Shown: positions 25,557 through 34,787 of the stretch, piece after piece
How the letters are laid out: each line of letters starts with the position of its first letter
Position numbering within the stretch: position 1 is the first letter of the stretch
Source: Alphaproteobacteria bacterium
Lineage (GTDB): Bacteria > Pseudomonadota > Alphaproteobacteria > UBA828
NCBI GenBank assembly: GCA_022826665.1
Contig: JAJDUK010000039.1
Location: forward strand, 1-48,620
Reading direction: 5' to 3'
DNA length: 48,620 nt
Translations under genes and position numbers: made by a program
The notes under the pieces: generated by a model
Database searches by the model: none
Seen by the model: the letters and a program-made list of their open reading frames with translations, nothing else
What the model was told of the DNA's origin: nothing

Positions 25557-26497
25557 CAGTGTTGCAAACCGCCCCCGATGTCGCGACGGCGGTGGAGACC
25601 TGGCTCAGCCGTCTCGCCGACGAGCGGCGACGCTCCGACAACACCGTCGCCGCCTACCGGCGCGACCTCGACGACTTCCTGGGGTTTCTGGCGGAGCATC
25701 GGGGCGAGGCGCCCAACCTCGCGGCACTCGGTGCGCTCAACGTGCGCGACGTGCGCGCCTGGCTCGCGCGCCGGGCGGCGAAGGGCCTCGCCAAGACCTC
25801 CACCGCGCGTGCGCTCTCGGCCGTGCGCGTCTTCTTCCGCCATCTGGAGCGCGAAGGCGTGCCCGTTTCGTCGGCACTCTCCCTGGTGCGTGCACCGAAG
25901 ACGCCGCGCGCCGTGCCCCGGCCACTCACCGAGGGCCAGGCCAAGGCCGTCGTCGCGCTGAACGAGGGGAACGGCGGTCCGTCCGACTGGACGGCCCGGC
26001 GGGATATCGCGGTGCTGCTGCTCCTCTACGGGTGCGGGCTTCGCATCGGCGAGGCGCTGGGCCTCGACCGTGCCGATGCGCCGGCCGAAGGCGGTGACCC
26101 CCGCAGCCTGATGATCACGGGCAAGGGCGGCAAGCAGCGGGTGGTACCGGTGCTGCCCGTCGTCGCCGAGGCGATTGCCGACTATCTCGCGGCCTGCCCG
26201 CATTCGCTGGAGCCGGCCGATCCCCTCTTTGTCGGCGTGCGCGGCAGACGGCTTCAACCCAAAATAGTGCAGCAGACCATGGCGCGGCTGCGCGGGGCGC
26301 TCGGCCTACCGGAATCGGCGACGCCGCACGCGCTCCGCCACAGCTTCGCCACCCACCTGCTCGCGGGCGGCGGGGATCTCCGCACGATCCAGGAGCTTCT
26401 CGGCCACGCGAGCCTCTCCACCACGCAGCGCTACACCGAGGTGGACGAGGCCGGGCTGCTTGCCGCCTACGCCGCGGCACACCCGCGCGCAGGATGA
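25553..26497 (+). CDS. xerC: Tyrosine recombinase XerC (chromosome dimer resolution)
   Basis: 314 residues from the GTG that overlaps the fsa stop. The N-terminal SAM-like domain ([20 protein letters not shown]) is followed by the catalytic domain. Box I is [12 protein letters not shown], the lysine is in [14 protein letters not shown]-x-x-R is in [14 protein letters not shown], and [16 protein letters not shown] carries the second histidine and the tyrosine nucleophile. XerC with XerD resolves chromosome dimers at dif. This is a core gene and differs clearly from the three RIT recombinases and the island integrase. Confidence 0.93.
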   Translation: MTVLQTAPDVATAVETWLSRLADERRRSDNTVAAYRRDLDDFLGFLAEHRGEAPNLAALGALNVRDVRAWLARRAAKGLAKTSTARALSAVRVFFRHLEREGVPVSSALSLVRAPKTPRAVPRPLTEGQAKAVVALNEGNGGPSDWTARRDIAVLLLLYGCGLRIGEALGLDRADAPAEGGDPRSLMITGKGGKQRVVPVLPVVAEAIADYLAACPHSLEPADPLFVGVRGRRLQPKIVQQTMARLRGALGLPESATPHALRHSFATHLLAGGGDLRTIQELLGHASLSTTQRYTEVDEAGLLAAYAAAHPRAG

Positions 26498-26505
26498 CAG
26501 TCGCC

Positions 26506-26533
26506 GAACCCGGCGTCGGGCGACCCCGGGTTC
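26506..26533. terminator. Bidirectional stem-loop between xerC and the peroxiredoxin gene
   Basis: GAACCCGG and its exact complement CCGGGTTC flank a 12-base loop in the 48-bp gap between two convergent genes. There is no clear T-run, so it is a weak or factor-dependent terminator at best. Confidence 0.5.
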
Positions 26534-26545
26534 AGGCAACCACGC

Positions 26546-27082
26546 TCAGGCGGCCTTGGCCTGAGCGCGGGCCTCGACGTAAGCGAGCATGGTCTCGGCG
26601 TCGGAGACTTCGAAGGGATCGCCTGCCGCGTTGTCGCAGAACCCCGGCTCCACGAACATCTTCGTAATCTCGCCGTCCTCGACCAGCATCGAGTAGCGCC
26701 AGCTGCGCAGTCCGAAGCCGAGATTGTCCTTGTCCACCAGCATGCCCATGAAGCGCGTGAAGGTGCAGGAGCCGTCCGGCAACAAGGTGACGTCTTCGAC
26801 CCCCTGGTGCTTGCCCCACTGGTACATGACGAAGGCGTCGTTGACCGCGAGGCAGATCACCTCATCAATGCCGGCCTCATTGAATCGATCGTGCAGGGCC
26901 TCGTAGCCCGGCAAGTGGGTGCTGCTGCAGGTCGGCGTAAAGGCGCCCGGCAGCGCGAACAGCACCACCCGGCGGCCGTCGAAAATCTCGGCGGTGGTCC
27001 GGTCCTGCCAGCGGAACGGGTTCGGCCCCTCGACGCTCTCGTCGCGGACGCGGGTCTTGAATGTCACCTCTGGTACACGCAT
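26546..27082 (-). CDS. Peroxiredoxin (Prx5-type, redoxin domain)
   Basis: 178 residues from ATG 27082, preceded by AGGAG nine bases upstream. The peroxidatic motif is [20 protein letters not shown], with the catalytic cysteine, threonine and a later arginine in [14 protein letters not shown]. It fits the Prx5/AhpE-like group that reduces peroxides with glutathione or thioredoxin. A second cysteine occurs in [13 protein letters not shown] and could be resolving. It is the last gene downstream of the PIN toxin on the same strand, probably with its own promoter. Confidence 0.92.
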   Translation of the reverse strand: MRVPEVTFKTRVRDESVEGPNPFRWQDRTTAEIFDGRRVVLFALPGAFTPTCSSTHLPGYEALHDRFNEAGIDEVICLAVNDAFVMYQWGKHQGVEDVTLLPDGSCTFTRFMGMLVDKDNLGFGLRSWRYSMLVEDGEITKMFVEPGFCDNAAGDPFEVSDAETMLAYVEARAQAKAA

Positions 27083-27118
27083 GGCTCTTGCTCCTGATCC
27101 GGAATAGGTCCTGATATG

Positions 27119-27147
27119 CAAATAAGAACTATTATAATGTATGTCAA
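27119..27147 (-). promoter_or_regulatory. Candidate promoter of the peroxiredoxin gene
   Basis: TTGACA at 27142–27147 (minus strand) with a 17-bp spacer to TATTTG at 27119–27124, about 37 bp before the start codon. The region is clearly AT-rich. The -35 is perfect and the -10 is weak. Confidence 0.35.
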
Positions 27148-27197
27148 GGACCAAAGTGCATGCGCTGCCGGCAGTCGCGCCAGAGGTAGCGCCGAAG

Positions 27198-27647
27198 CTA
27201 CGGCGCGACCGGGTTGAGCGTCGTCAGCCCCTCGTTGGTCGCGGCTTCGCAGAGGCGCATGTCCGCACAGACGAGCGTCACCGGCTCGGGCGAGCTCTCG
27301 CGCACGACGAGACAGCCCGCAAGCTGAAGCGCGTCGTAAGCGCGGAGCGGATGCCGGTCGATCAGCCGGGCGGCCTCCTCCATCACCGCCGATGTCAACG
27401 GCTGCACCAGGAAGAGCGCCGAAGCGTCGTCCTCGATTTGCCTCAAAATCCGCTCTGCGTCCGGACCCGAGATGTCGCCTTCACGCTCACGCCGCCGGAT
27501 CGCCGAGCGGGCTTCGACCTTGGTGAGGTCCAGAATGACCACTTGGCCATCCTCGGCGTCCTCCACGATGTGCGTGACCCGATCCGCCCCGTCTTCCTCG
27601 ATGTAGAGCTTGAGCAGCGCGCTCGTGTCCAGATAGACGCTCGCCAT
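27198..27647 (-). CDS. vapC: PIN-domain ribonuclease toxin (VapC-like)
   Basis: 149 residues. The first acidic residue is in [20 protein letters not shown], the second acidic region in [16 protein letters not shown], and the third in [15 protein letters not shown], followed by [12 protein letters not shown]. This is the complete PIN active site of VapC-type toxins, which cut tRNA or rRNA. The gene starts 10 bp after the end of the upstream 219-residue gene on the same strand, the position an antitoxin would occupy. No small AbrB- or Phd-type antitoxin is present. Confidence 0.9.
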   Translation of the reverse strand: MASVYLDTSALLKLYIEEDGADRVTHIVEDAEDGQVVILDLTKVEARSAIRRREREGDISGPDAERILRQIEDDASALFLVQPLTSAVMEEAARLIDRHPLRAYDALQLAGCLVVRESSPEPVTLVCADMRLCEAATNEGLTTLNPVAP

Positions 27648-27656
27648 GCGAACTGT

Positions 27657-28316
27657 TCAGCGTCTGTCACTGATGACAGTGTCTGCAATCGAGCCGCCCC
27701 GTATGCGCACCCGTTGGAACCCGGCGCGGCGCGGCGGCGATTCTGCGTTAAACCGCGGATGTCTCCGATTGACCCGTATCGCGGTGACCGGATGAAGCGG
27801 ATTGTTCGGGTTGGGGACCTGGCTGGTCAGGATCAGACGCTGCTCGGTTGCGCGACGCAGCAGGGCGCCGCTGGCTCTCGGATCGCGCGCCCAATCGTAG
27901 CCTTGCACGGTAAGGTACTGGTCGCGGAACCATTTCAGGCCGACGAACTCCCGCGAGCGCTCAACCTCGGAAAGCGCATCGAGGAGTTGGTCCAAAGCCG
28001 TCTCACGGTCGAACGCGCCGGCACTGTCGCCCTCGGCTTCGGCCTCGGAGGCGTCCGGTCGGTGTAGGGCGACCTCGTCGTGCGGGTGATCGGACGGAAC
28101 GAACTGGATTACCACCTCGCAGTTCTCGGGGTCGAAATAGCTGGCGTCGGCGTCCTTGCGGACCCTCCTGCCTCCGTCCCGGCCGCGAATGCTCACCCGC
28201 GGCTCATGGCCGCCGAGCGGCAGATGCCTCAATCCCTCCAACGCCGGCGGCAAGGCCGACGTCTTCAGGTTGGCGAGGCTCTGCTCGATATCAAGTTGCA
28301 GGTCCCCAATTTGCAT
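27657..28316 (-). CDS. Partner of the PIN toxin: probable non-canonical antitoxin
   Basis: 219 residues from the ATG at 28316, chosen because AGAGG sits nine bases upstream; ATG 28325 has no spacing. I recognise no named family. It is cytosolic and has acidic and basic blocks: DGGRRVRKDADASYFDPENC, LLDALSEVERSREFVGLKWF, and a C-terminal module AIRVNRRHPRFN followed by FQRVRIRGGSIADTVISDRR. That last segment resembles the C-terminal element of proteins found beside PIN toxins and would suit toxin binding. At about 220 residues it is far larger than classical VapB. The operator-like repeat at 28340–28380 lies just upstream. Confidence 0.6.
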   Translation of the reverse strand: MQIGDLQLDIEQSLANLKTSALPPALEGLRHLPLGGHEPRVSIRGRDGGRRVRKDADASYFDPENCEVVIQFVPSDHPHDEVALHRPDASEAEAEGDSAGAFDRETALDQLLDALSEVERSREFVGLKWFRDQYLTVQGYDWARDPRASGALLRRATEQRLILTSQVPNPNNPLHPVTAIRVNRRHPRFNAESPPRRAGFQRVRIRGGSIADTVISDRR

Positions 28317-28339
28317 CCCATCCATCCTCTATTTCCAAC

Positions 28340-28380
28340 AATTAGATATTTTCTAGATAATATCGTGAAAATATCTAATT
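28340..28380. promoter_or_regulatory. 14-bp inverted repeat, probable operator of the PIN toxin operon
   Basis: AATTAGATATTTTC, a 13-base spacer, then the exact complement GAAAATATCTAATT. A related half-unit TAGATAAT falls in the spacer. It is strikingly AT-rich against its surroundings and starts 24 bp upstream of the antitoxin-candidate start, where an autorepressor of a toxin-antitoxin operon would bind. Confidence 0.65.
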
Positions 28381-28478
28381 TGATACGACAGTCAAGCCGG
28401 ACGGGGCTGCGCGCCAATGGGCGCGCACGCGGGGGCGCAGCAATCAGGCGCTGGTAATGGGCGGTGCTTCGGATAGTC

Positions 28479-28504
28479 GGGCGCCGCGGCGGGCTGCGGC
28501 GCCC
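28479..28504 (-). terminator. GC-rich stem-loop after the racemase gene
   Basis: GGGCGCCGC and GCGGCGCCC form a perfect 9-bp stem with an 8-base loop, starting 5 bp after the racemase stop in its direction of transcription. No T-run follows, so termination efficiency is uncertain. Confidence 0.5.
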
Positions 28505-28508
28505 TGCC

Positions 28509-29267
28509 CTACTCCGCGGCTTCGGCGATGTCGTCGGCTGTCGAGAAGTGCTCGAACATGCCGGCGAAGCGCTTGCGCTCCGGCGGGCGGTAGGTCTTGC
28601 GCTTGCTGGTCTTGAGCCCGAGGGCCACCAGCAGCTCCGCCTGCTTGGTGGCGCAGACCACGCCGTCCAGCACGGGCACGCCGAGCTCAGCCTCAAGCTC
28701 TGCGGCGAAGCGGGCGAAGCCGGCACAGCCGAGGCACACGGCCTCCGCATCGTCCTCTGCGACCGAGCGGCGCACTTCTTCCCGAAGCTTCTCCATCGAG
28801 CCCTCCGGGTCGCGCTCGATGTCCAGCACGTAGAGCGGCAGCGTGCGGATGGCGACGATGCGCTCCGCCATGCCGTAGCCGTGCACCATCTCTTCCAGCA
28901 GGGTGCGCACGCGGGGAATGACCGAGACGATGGAGAAGCGCGCCGCCACCATCGAGGCGGTGTAGAACGAGGCCTCGGCGATGCCGACCACCGGCTTCTC
29001 GGTGACCTCACGCGCGGCGTGAAGGCCGGGGTCGCCGTAGCAGGCGATGACGTAGGCGTCGACGCCTTCGCTCTCGCCCTTGCGCACCTCGTCGAGGACT
29101 CCGCAGGCCGCGACCTGCTCGTCGTAGTAGCTCTCGATCGACTCCGGCCCGAACTCGGGGCTCACCGCCACGATCTCGGTGCCGGCGCCCGCGACCGAGC
29201 GCGCCGCCTGGCCGATGCCCTCGGTCATCTCCAGCGTGGTGTTGGGATTGATCACCTTGATCTTCAT
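28509..29267 (-). CDS. Asp/Glu/hydantoin racemase
   Basis: 252 residues from ATG 29267. It begins MKIKVINPNTTLEMTEGIG, the typical opening of hydantoin racemases. The two catalytic cysteines that act as the acid-base pair are in AYVIACYGDPGL and VCLGCAGFARF. The C-terminus carries VPVLDGVVCATKQAELLVAL. The enzyme would interconvert D- and L-forms of 5-substituted hydantoins or related amino acid derivatives. It is the last gene of the hyuA–hyuB–MFS–racemase series, a sensible set for hydantoin or N-carbamoyl amino acid use. Confidence 0.88.
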   Translation of the reverse strand: MKIKVINPNTTLEMTEGIGQAARSVAGAGTEIVAVSPEFGPESIESYYDEQVAACGVLDEVRKGESEGVDAYVIACYGDPGLHAAREVTEKPVVGIAEASFYTASMVAARFSIVSVIPRVRTLLEEMVHGYGMAERIVAIRTLPLYVLDIERDPEGSMEKLREEVRRSVAEDDAEAVCLGCAGFARFAAELEAELGVPVLDGVVCATKQAELLVALGLKTSKRKTYRPPERKRFAGMFEHFSTADDIAEAAE

Positions 29268-29391
29268 CGGTGGCTCTCCCCTTCTTGTCCCTCGTGCGCA
29301 GGCCGTCGGCGGCAACGCCGCGCGGCGGTCCTCACCTGCCCTTCATCATTGGCCTTATCCGGTCCGGGCTCAACCTCGTATCCGGTCCCGG

Positions 29392-30627
29392 TCAGCCGTG
29401 ATCGGACATCGGCTGCGGGGATTTGACGCCGCCCTCGGCCCACAGCATAGCAGCGAGGGTGGCCAGACCCGAGACGGCGAAGGCGCCGATCAAGGTGTAC
29501 ATGGTTCCGTCGAAGCCCTGGCCGACCAAGCCCCCCAACGGTACCGAAATGAAGGTCGCGAGCGAAGCGATGACCGCCGCTCCGACGCCCGCGATGTGGC
29601 CGAGAGGCTCCATGGCCAGCGCGTTGAGATTCCCGAACAGCAGGCTGACGCTCACGAACACGCTGAGGAGATAACACATGAAGAGCCAGAACGGCGGAAG
29701 CCCATCGAAGACGAAGGCAACCGGGCACGCGACAAGCGAAATCAACGCGATGGCGGCAGCGGCGCCCTTCGAGAGTCGGCGCATGCCGTACTTCATGACA
29801 AGGCGGCCGTTCACGATCGAGCCGACCCCGAACGAGAGCGCGAGCACGCCGAAATAGAGAGGAAAGAGGGCGCCGGTCCCGTAGGAGTCCTGAAAGATCT
29901 GCTGGGCCGAGCCGAGATAGGCCACGAACGGCGTGAACACGAACCCCGTGGCGATCGTGTATCCGAGTGCGGTCCGAATTCGCAGTATTTCGCCCACGGC
30001 CTGGCCGATGGCACGCGGCGAGAAGGGACGGCGCCGGTCGGCGGACAAGGTTTCCGGCTGGCGCAGCGCGAACCATGCGAAGACGACCGCGGCGATGACG
30101 AGGAACGTGACGAAGATCGCGCGCCAGCCTCCCAGGATCAGGAGGCCCTGCCCAAGCGCCGGGGCGATCGTGGGAACCATGATGAACACGGCCATCGCGA
30201 ACGACATGAGCTTGGCCATCAGCCGCCCTTCGTACTGATCGCGCACGAGGGCCATGGTCACGATGCGGGGCCCCGCCACGCCGATGCCCTGCAGGACACG
30301 GCCTGCGATCATCACCTCGAACGTGGGCGCGAAAATGCTCACGAGGCATCCGATCATGAACAGGGCGAGGCCGGCATGGACGGCGGGTTTGCGCCCGATG
30401 CTGTCGGAGAGGGGACCGAACAGCAGCTGGCCAATCCCGAGCCCCAGAAACAGGGACATGATGACCAACTGAACATCGTTCGGGCGCGAGACGTCGAAAT
30501 CCCTGCCGATCGCGGGCAGCGCCGGCAGCATCGCGTCGATCGCCAGCGCGACCAGCGACATCAGCAGGCCGACGAGGGGCACGAACTCGGCGGTGCGAAG
30601 GGCGTGGCCGCGCTCCGACTGGCTCAT
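29392..30627 (-). CDS. MFS transporter, Bcr/CflA-like
   Basis: 411 residues with about 12 membrane segments. LLFGPLSDSIGRKPAVHAGL gives the motif A between helices 2 and 3, and the N-terminal AIDAMLPALPAIGRDF is typical of the Bcr/CflA drug-resistance branch. It most likely exports, or less likely imports, a small molecule. Its position between hyuB and the racemase suggests a hydantoin-related substrate, but that is inference. The gaps are 119 bp to hyuB and 124 bp to the racemase. Confidence 0.9.
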   Translation of the reverse strand: MSQSERGHALRTAEFVPLVGLLMSLVALAIDAMLPALPAIGRDFDVSRPNDVQLVIMSLFLGLGIGQLLFGPLSDSIGRKPAVHAGLALFMIGCLVSIFAPTFEVMIAGRVLQGIGVAGPRIVTMALVRDQYEGRLMAKLMSFAMAVFIMVPTIAPALGQGLLILGGWRAIFVTFLVIAAVVFAWFALRQPETLSADRRRPFSPRAIGQAVGEILRIRTALGYTIATGFVFTPFVAYLGSAQQIFQDSYGTGALFPLYFGVLALSFGVGSIVNGRLVMKYGMRRLSKGAAAAIALISLVACPVAFVFDGLPPFWLFMCYLLSVFVSVSLLFGNLNALAMEPLGHIAGVGAAVIASLATFISVPLGGLVGQGFDGTMYTLIGAFAVSGLATLAAMLWAEGGVKSPQPMSDHG

Positions 30628-30746
30628 TCTTCCCTCTCGCGTACCGCCGTGATGATCCTTCCGCCGGTGACGGCATGTGGCGGTCGGACGGTGGGCTTAG
30701 CCCCGAACTGGTTGTCAGGGGTGTGGTCTGCCTGGCGCCGTTCGAA

Positions 30747-32522
30747 CTAAGAGGCAGGGCTGCCGCGCCGGGCCTCGGTGGCGGCGCTGTCGAGCGCACC
30801 GTCTTCGCTGACCACGACGCCGTACATGCTCTCGGCTGACTCGCGCGAGATGTAACCGTCGCGCACGTCCTCCGCCACGGCGTCCGCCGGGCGCTCGGCG
30901 GCTGAGCCGTAGCCGCCGCCGCAGGTGCCGGTGAGCGTCAGGCTCTCGCCGGCCTTGACCGCACGGTTCGGCATCATCGAGGGGAAAGGAACATCCTCGC
31001 CGTCGGCCCGGTGATAGACCAGCGCAGCCTCGCGGCCCTCGGCACCGCCTTCGAAGCCCCAGGGGCGGAAGGCGTGGCCGTCGCCCTCGACCGAGATGAA
31101 GCTGTCGGCGAGGAACGAGACCTCGCGGACGGACCCGATGCCGCCGCGCCAGCGCCCGGCGGCAGCCGCATCGTCGCGCAGCTCGTAACGGGCGATACGG
31201 AGCGGCAGGTGGGACTCGATGTCCTCGATCGGGTTGTTGCGGGTGTTGGCGTAGAGGGTATCGACGGCGTCCATCGCGTCCTTGCCGGCGCGCCCGCCGT
31301 AGCTCCCCTCATGGATGTCCATGTGCACCCAGTGCCCGCCGTCCTTGATGCCGGAGAACGCGATCACCTTGAGGTTGCCGACGCCGGCGGAGACCTTGTC
31401 GGGCACCGCCTGGGCCAGAGCCTTCATCAGCGTGTCGGCGACGATGTTGCCGGAGACGAAGCGCGCGATGGTGGGCGCCGGGAAGGTGGGATTGGCGATC
31501 GTGCCCTCCGGCGCCTCGATGGTAATGGGGCGGATCAGGCCCGAGTTCTGCGGGATTTCTCCAAAGACCTCGCTGTCCAGCAGGATCGAGCGGACCGTCA
31601 GCCAGATCGCGCAGTCCACCGTGCCTTCCAGCGGCATGTTGATGGGCCGGTCGTCGCATTGCGCAGACGTGCCGGCGAGATCCACCACCAGGTCGCTACC
31701 CTTGACGGTAACCGCGACGGCGACCTTGAAGTGGCGGCGGTCGGGGTCGTCGAGGAAGCCGTCCACGTAGCCCTCGGCCCGGTAGGTGCCGTCGGGCAGC
31801 GCCTCGATGGCCTGGCGCATGAGCCGCTCGGAATAGTCCATGAGCGCATCTGCCGCCGCCTCCACGGTGGCCAAGCCGTGGCGCTCGATCAGCGCGAGGT
31901 AACGCTCGGCGCCGATCCGGCTGGCGGCCACCTGCGCCTCCATGTCGCCCACCACCATGTCGGGCGCGCGGATGTTGTCGCGCATCATGTGCCAGAGCGG
32001 CTCGTTGACGGTGCCCCGGTCGTAGGCCTTGAGCGCCTTGAATTGAAGGCCCTCGGCGTAGGCGTCCATGGCATCGACGATGCCGCAGCTGCCGGGACTG
32101 AGCGCGCCGATATCGAGGTGATGCGCCGTGGTGACCGCGTAGCCCACCAGCGCGCCCTCGTGGAAGACCGGCACGATGAAGGCGACGTCCGGCCCGTGGC
32201 TCGCGCCGTGATAGGCGGAGTTGTGGATGATGACGTCGCCTTCGTTCAGGGTCTGGCCGCGCTCCTCGAGAATCTGGTTCATGCCCTTCGCGTAGCCGGG
32301 GATCGGGCCCGACTGCAGCGGAGTCGAGTGCTTCGATTCGCAGAGCTGGCGGCCGTGGCGGTCGATGATCGCCGCCCCGAAATCCTCGGACTCGCGGATG
32401 ATCGAGGAATACGACATGCGCATGAGCTTCCAGCCCATCTCGACCGCAATGTTCTCCAGCGCGCCCTGAATCACGCTGGCGGTGACCGCGTCGATGGGCC
32501 GGACGTTCGGCGTCTCTGCCAT
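30747..32522 (-). CDS. hyuB: Hydantoinase/oxoprolinase subunit B
   Basis: 591 residues, normal length for HyuB. The opening DAVTASVIQGALENIAVEMG and MSYSSIIRESEDFGAAIIDR is characteristic, followed by GDVIIHNSAYHGASHGPDV and the histidine cluster TTAHHLDIGALSPGSCG, and near the C-terminus GRWRGGIGSVREVSF and GTCGGGYGSA. With HyuA it forms an ATP-dependent enzyme acting on N-methylhydantoin, hydantoin, 5-oxoproline or similar cyclic amides. HyuA and HyuB are separated by only 3 bp, so the two subunits are co-translated. The exact substrate cannot be fixed from sequence. Confidence 0.93.
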   Translation of the reverse strand: MAETPNVRPIDAVTASVIQGALENIAVEMGWKLMRMSYSSIIRESEDFGAAIIDRHGRQLCESKHSTPLQSGPIPGYAKGMNQILEERGQTLNEGDVIIHNSAYHGASHGPDVAFIVPVFHEGALVGYAVTTAHHLDIGALSPGSCGIVDAMDAYAEGLQFKALKAYDRGTVNEPLWHMMRDNIRAPDMVVGDMEAQVAASRIGAERYLALIERHGLATVEAAADALMDYSERLMRQAIEALPDGTYRAEGYVDGFLDDPDRRHFKVAVAVTVKGSDLVVDLAGTSAQCDDRPINMPLEGTVDCAIWLTVRSILLDSEVFGEIPQNSGLIRPITIEAPEGTIANPTFPAPTIARFVSGNIVADTLMKALAQAVPDKVSAGVGNLKVIAFSGIKDGGHWVHMDIHEGSYGGRAGKDAMDAVDTLYANTRNNPIEDIESHLPLRIARYELRDDAAAAGRWRGGIGSVREVSFLADSFISVEGDGHAFRPWGFEGGAEGREAALVYHRADGEDVPFPSMMPNRAVKAGESLTLTGTCGGGYGSAAERPADAVAEDVRDGYISRESAESMYGVVVSEDGALDSAATEARRGSPAS

Positions 32523-32525
32523 GAT

Positions 32526-34604
32526 CTATCCCTCCTCGCCCAGGCGCAGGATGAGGTTCGCGCTCGTGTCGACGCGCACCGACCAGCCGGGCGGCACCAC
32601 GGTGGTGGCATCCGTTTGCAGGATGACCGCAGGGCCGGGGAACGGCGCCTCCACCGGCAGCGCCTCGCGCCGGTAGAACGCCGTGTCGTAGCCTTCGAGC
32701 GCGCCGTCAACGCGGAAGACCGAGCGCGCGGTCTTCACCCGCGCCTCTTCCAGCGAGCCGCCGGCCGGCGCGGGCGGTGCCGCGATCTTGGGCATGCGGC
32801 CGACGCCGGTGATGCGGATGTTCACGATCTCGATGGGGCTCTCGGTAAAGCAGTGGCCGTATTCCTGCTCGTGCAGGGCGTGGAAGGCCTGCCAGACCTC
32901 TTCCAGCCCGGCCTCGTCCAGCTCGTCCGCCGGGAACGCCACGCGCAGCTCGTAGCCCTGGCCGACGTAGCGCAGGTCGCCGGCGCGGCGCTCCTCCACC
33001 CGGTCCGCTCCGAGGCCAGCGGCCTCGTACTGGGCCAGGAGGTCGCGACTCAGCCGCGCGAAGTCGCTGTTGATCCGGCCGATGTCGACCGCGCCCTTGA
33101 CCTGGAAGGCGGTCATGATCTGGTCATACTTGAGATCGGTGGTGAGCAGCCCCGCCGCGGACGTGATGCCGGGATGGGGCGGCACCACGACCTCGGGCAC
33201 GTCGAGCATCGCCGCGACCTCGGCGCCATGGAGCGGCCCCGCGCCGCCGAAGGCGACCAGCGAGAAGTCGCGCGGATCCAGGCCCTTCTGCACGGTTTTG
33301 GAGCGGATGGCATTGGCCATGTTGCTGTTGACGATGGTGAGCACACCTTCGGCGGCCTCGTGCTTGTCGACGCCGAGGGTCTCGGCAAGCGCCGTCAGTG
33401 CGTCGTCGGACCGCTCGGGCGCGAGCGTCATCTCGCCGCCGAGGAAGTTGTCCGCATCCAGCCGGCCGAGCACGAGGTTGGCGTCGGTGACTGTGGGGGC
33501 ATCGCCGCCCCGGCCGTAGCAGGCGGGGCCGGGCTCGGAGCCGGCGCTCTCCGGCCCCACCTTGAAGGCGCCGCCGGCATCGGTGCGGGCGATGCTGCCG
33601 CCACCGGCGCCGATGGTGGTGATGTCGATCATCGGCACGAGCACGGGGTAGCCGCCGATCCAGGTGTCGCGCGCGGTGGCCTCGTTGTAGCGGCCGTCGA
33701 TCACGATGCCGATGTCGGCGCTGGTGCCGCCCACGTCGAAGGTGATGAGCCGCCGCCGGCCGGAATGCTCCGCCGCCCAGGCGCCGCCGAGCACGCCTGC
33801 GGCCGGCCCCGACATGAGCGTGATGACCGGCACGTCCGCCACCATCGCTGCGGTGGCGACGCCGCCGTTCGAGCCCATGATGTGGAGGTCGCCCGCGACG
33901 CCGGCCTGCTTCAGCCGGTCTTCGAAGCGGCGCACGTAGTTGCGCACCTTGGGGCCGATGAAGGCGTTCATCGCCGCCGTGGTGAAGCGCTCGAACTCGC
34001 GGAACTGCGGCGCGACCCGGGCCGAGGTGGTGACGAAGGCCTCGGGCCATTCCTCCAGAACGATGGCCCGCGCGCGCTCCTCATGCGTGGGGTCGATGTA
34101 GGCGAAGAGGAAGCAGATGGCGACCGCCTCCACGCCCTTGTCGCGCAGCGTCCGCGCGGCCTGGCGCACGCCTTCCTCGTCCAGCGGCTCCAGCACGTCG
34201 CCCTGCGGCGGCACCCGCCGCTCCTTCACGGTGAGGCGGTGGCGGCGGCGCACCAGCGGGCGCGCCTGCCACGGGATGTCCTGCATGATCGAGTAGTTCT
34301 GCGGCCGCTGGTGACGGCCGATATGGATGATGTCGCGGTAGCCGGCCGAGGTGATCATGCCGGTCTCAGCGCCGTCGTATTGGAGCACCGCGTTGGTCGA
34401 GATCGTGGTGCCGTGAAAGACGTGGGCGATGGCGTCGGGCGCCGTTCCGCTCCGCTCGCAGAGCACGGCGATGCCCGCCGCGGCACCCTCCGACGGGTCG
34501 TCCGGCGTCGTAGGCACCTTGTGGATCGCGCTCTCGCGCGTCTCGCTATCGGTAATGATGAGGTCGGTGAAGGTGCCGCCGACATCGACGCCGATCAGCT
34601 TCAT
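32526..34604 (-). CDS. hyuA: Hydantoinase/oxoprolinase subunit A (ATP-dependent)
   Basis: 692 residues. The N-terminal ASKHA-type phosphate-binding motif IGVDVGGTFTDLIITDSETR is followed by FHGTTISTNAVLQYDGAETG, the hallmarks of HyuA/OplA. A second nucleotide-binding element is in LITFDVGGTSADIGIVIDG, and the C-terminal domain has VAFGGAGPLHGAEVAAMLDV. It is the ATP-using partner of HyuB. It opens the operon; the 183-bp space to the divergent oxidase gene should hold both promoters. No dihydropyrimidinase or carbamoylase gene is nearby. Confidence 0.93.
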   Translation of the reverse strand: MKLIGVDVGGTFTDLIITDSETRESAIHKVPTTPDDPSEGAAAGIAVLCERSGTAPDAIAHVFHGTTISTNAVLQYDGAETGMITSAGYRDIIHIGRHQRPQNYSIMQDIPWQARPLVRRRHRLTVKERRVPPQGDVLEPLDEEGVRQAARTLRDKGVEAVAICFLFAYIDPTHEERARAIVLEEWPEAFVTTSARVAPQFREFERFTTAAMNAFIGPKVRNYVRRFEDRLKQAGVAGDLHIMGSNGGVATAAMVADVPVITLMSGPAAGVLGGAWAAEHSGRRRLITFDVGGTSADIGIVIDGRYNEATARDTWIGGYPVLVPMIDITTIGAGGGSIARTDAGGAFKVGPESAGSEPGPACYGRGGDAPTVTDANLVLGRLDADNFLGGEMTLAPERSDDALTALAETLGVDKHEAAEGVLTIVNSNMANAIRSKTVQKGLDPRDFSLVAFGGAGPLHGAEVAAMLDVPEVVVPPHPGITSAAGLLTTDLKYDQIMTAFQVKGAVDIGRINSDFARLSRDLLAQYEAAGLGADRVEERRAGDLRYVGQGYELRVAFPADELDEAGLEEVWQAFHALHEQEYGHCFTESPIEIVNIRITGVGRMPKIAAPPAPAGGSLEEARVKTARSVFRVDGALEGYDTAFYRREALPVEAPFPGPAVILQTDATTVVPPGWSVRVDTSANLILRLGEEG

Positions 34605-34787
34605 GGGCCGTCCGCTCGCTGTTGCGGCCCGGCGGCCGCACGTGTGTGTTGCGCGTTTGCCGCCGAGCGCTCTCGACGGCGGGGCAGTGTCTTATCCGCG
34701 CCCAAGCGGGTCAAGCGAGCCAACCCAACGGCCCATGCAAGGCGAGCGCACCCCGCCTATACTGCGCGCCGTCACAAGGGGGCGAGG

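Noticed and set aside
27119-27147. Possible iron (Fur/Irr) box before the peroxiredoxin
   Set aside because: The AT-rich sequence is only loosely palindromic and does not fit the consensus well; kept as a weak promoter only.
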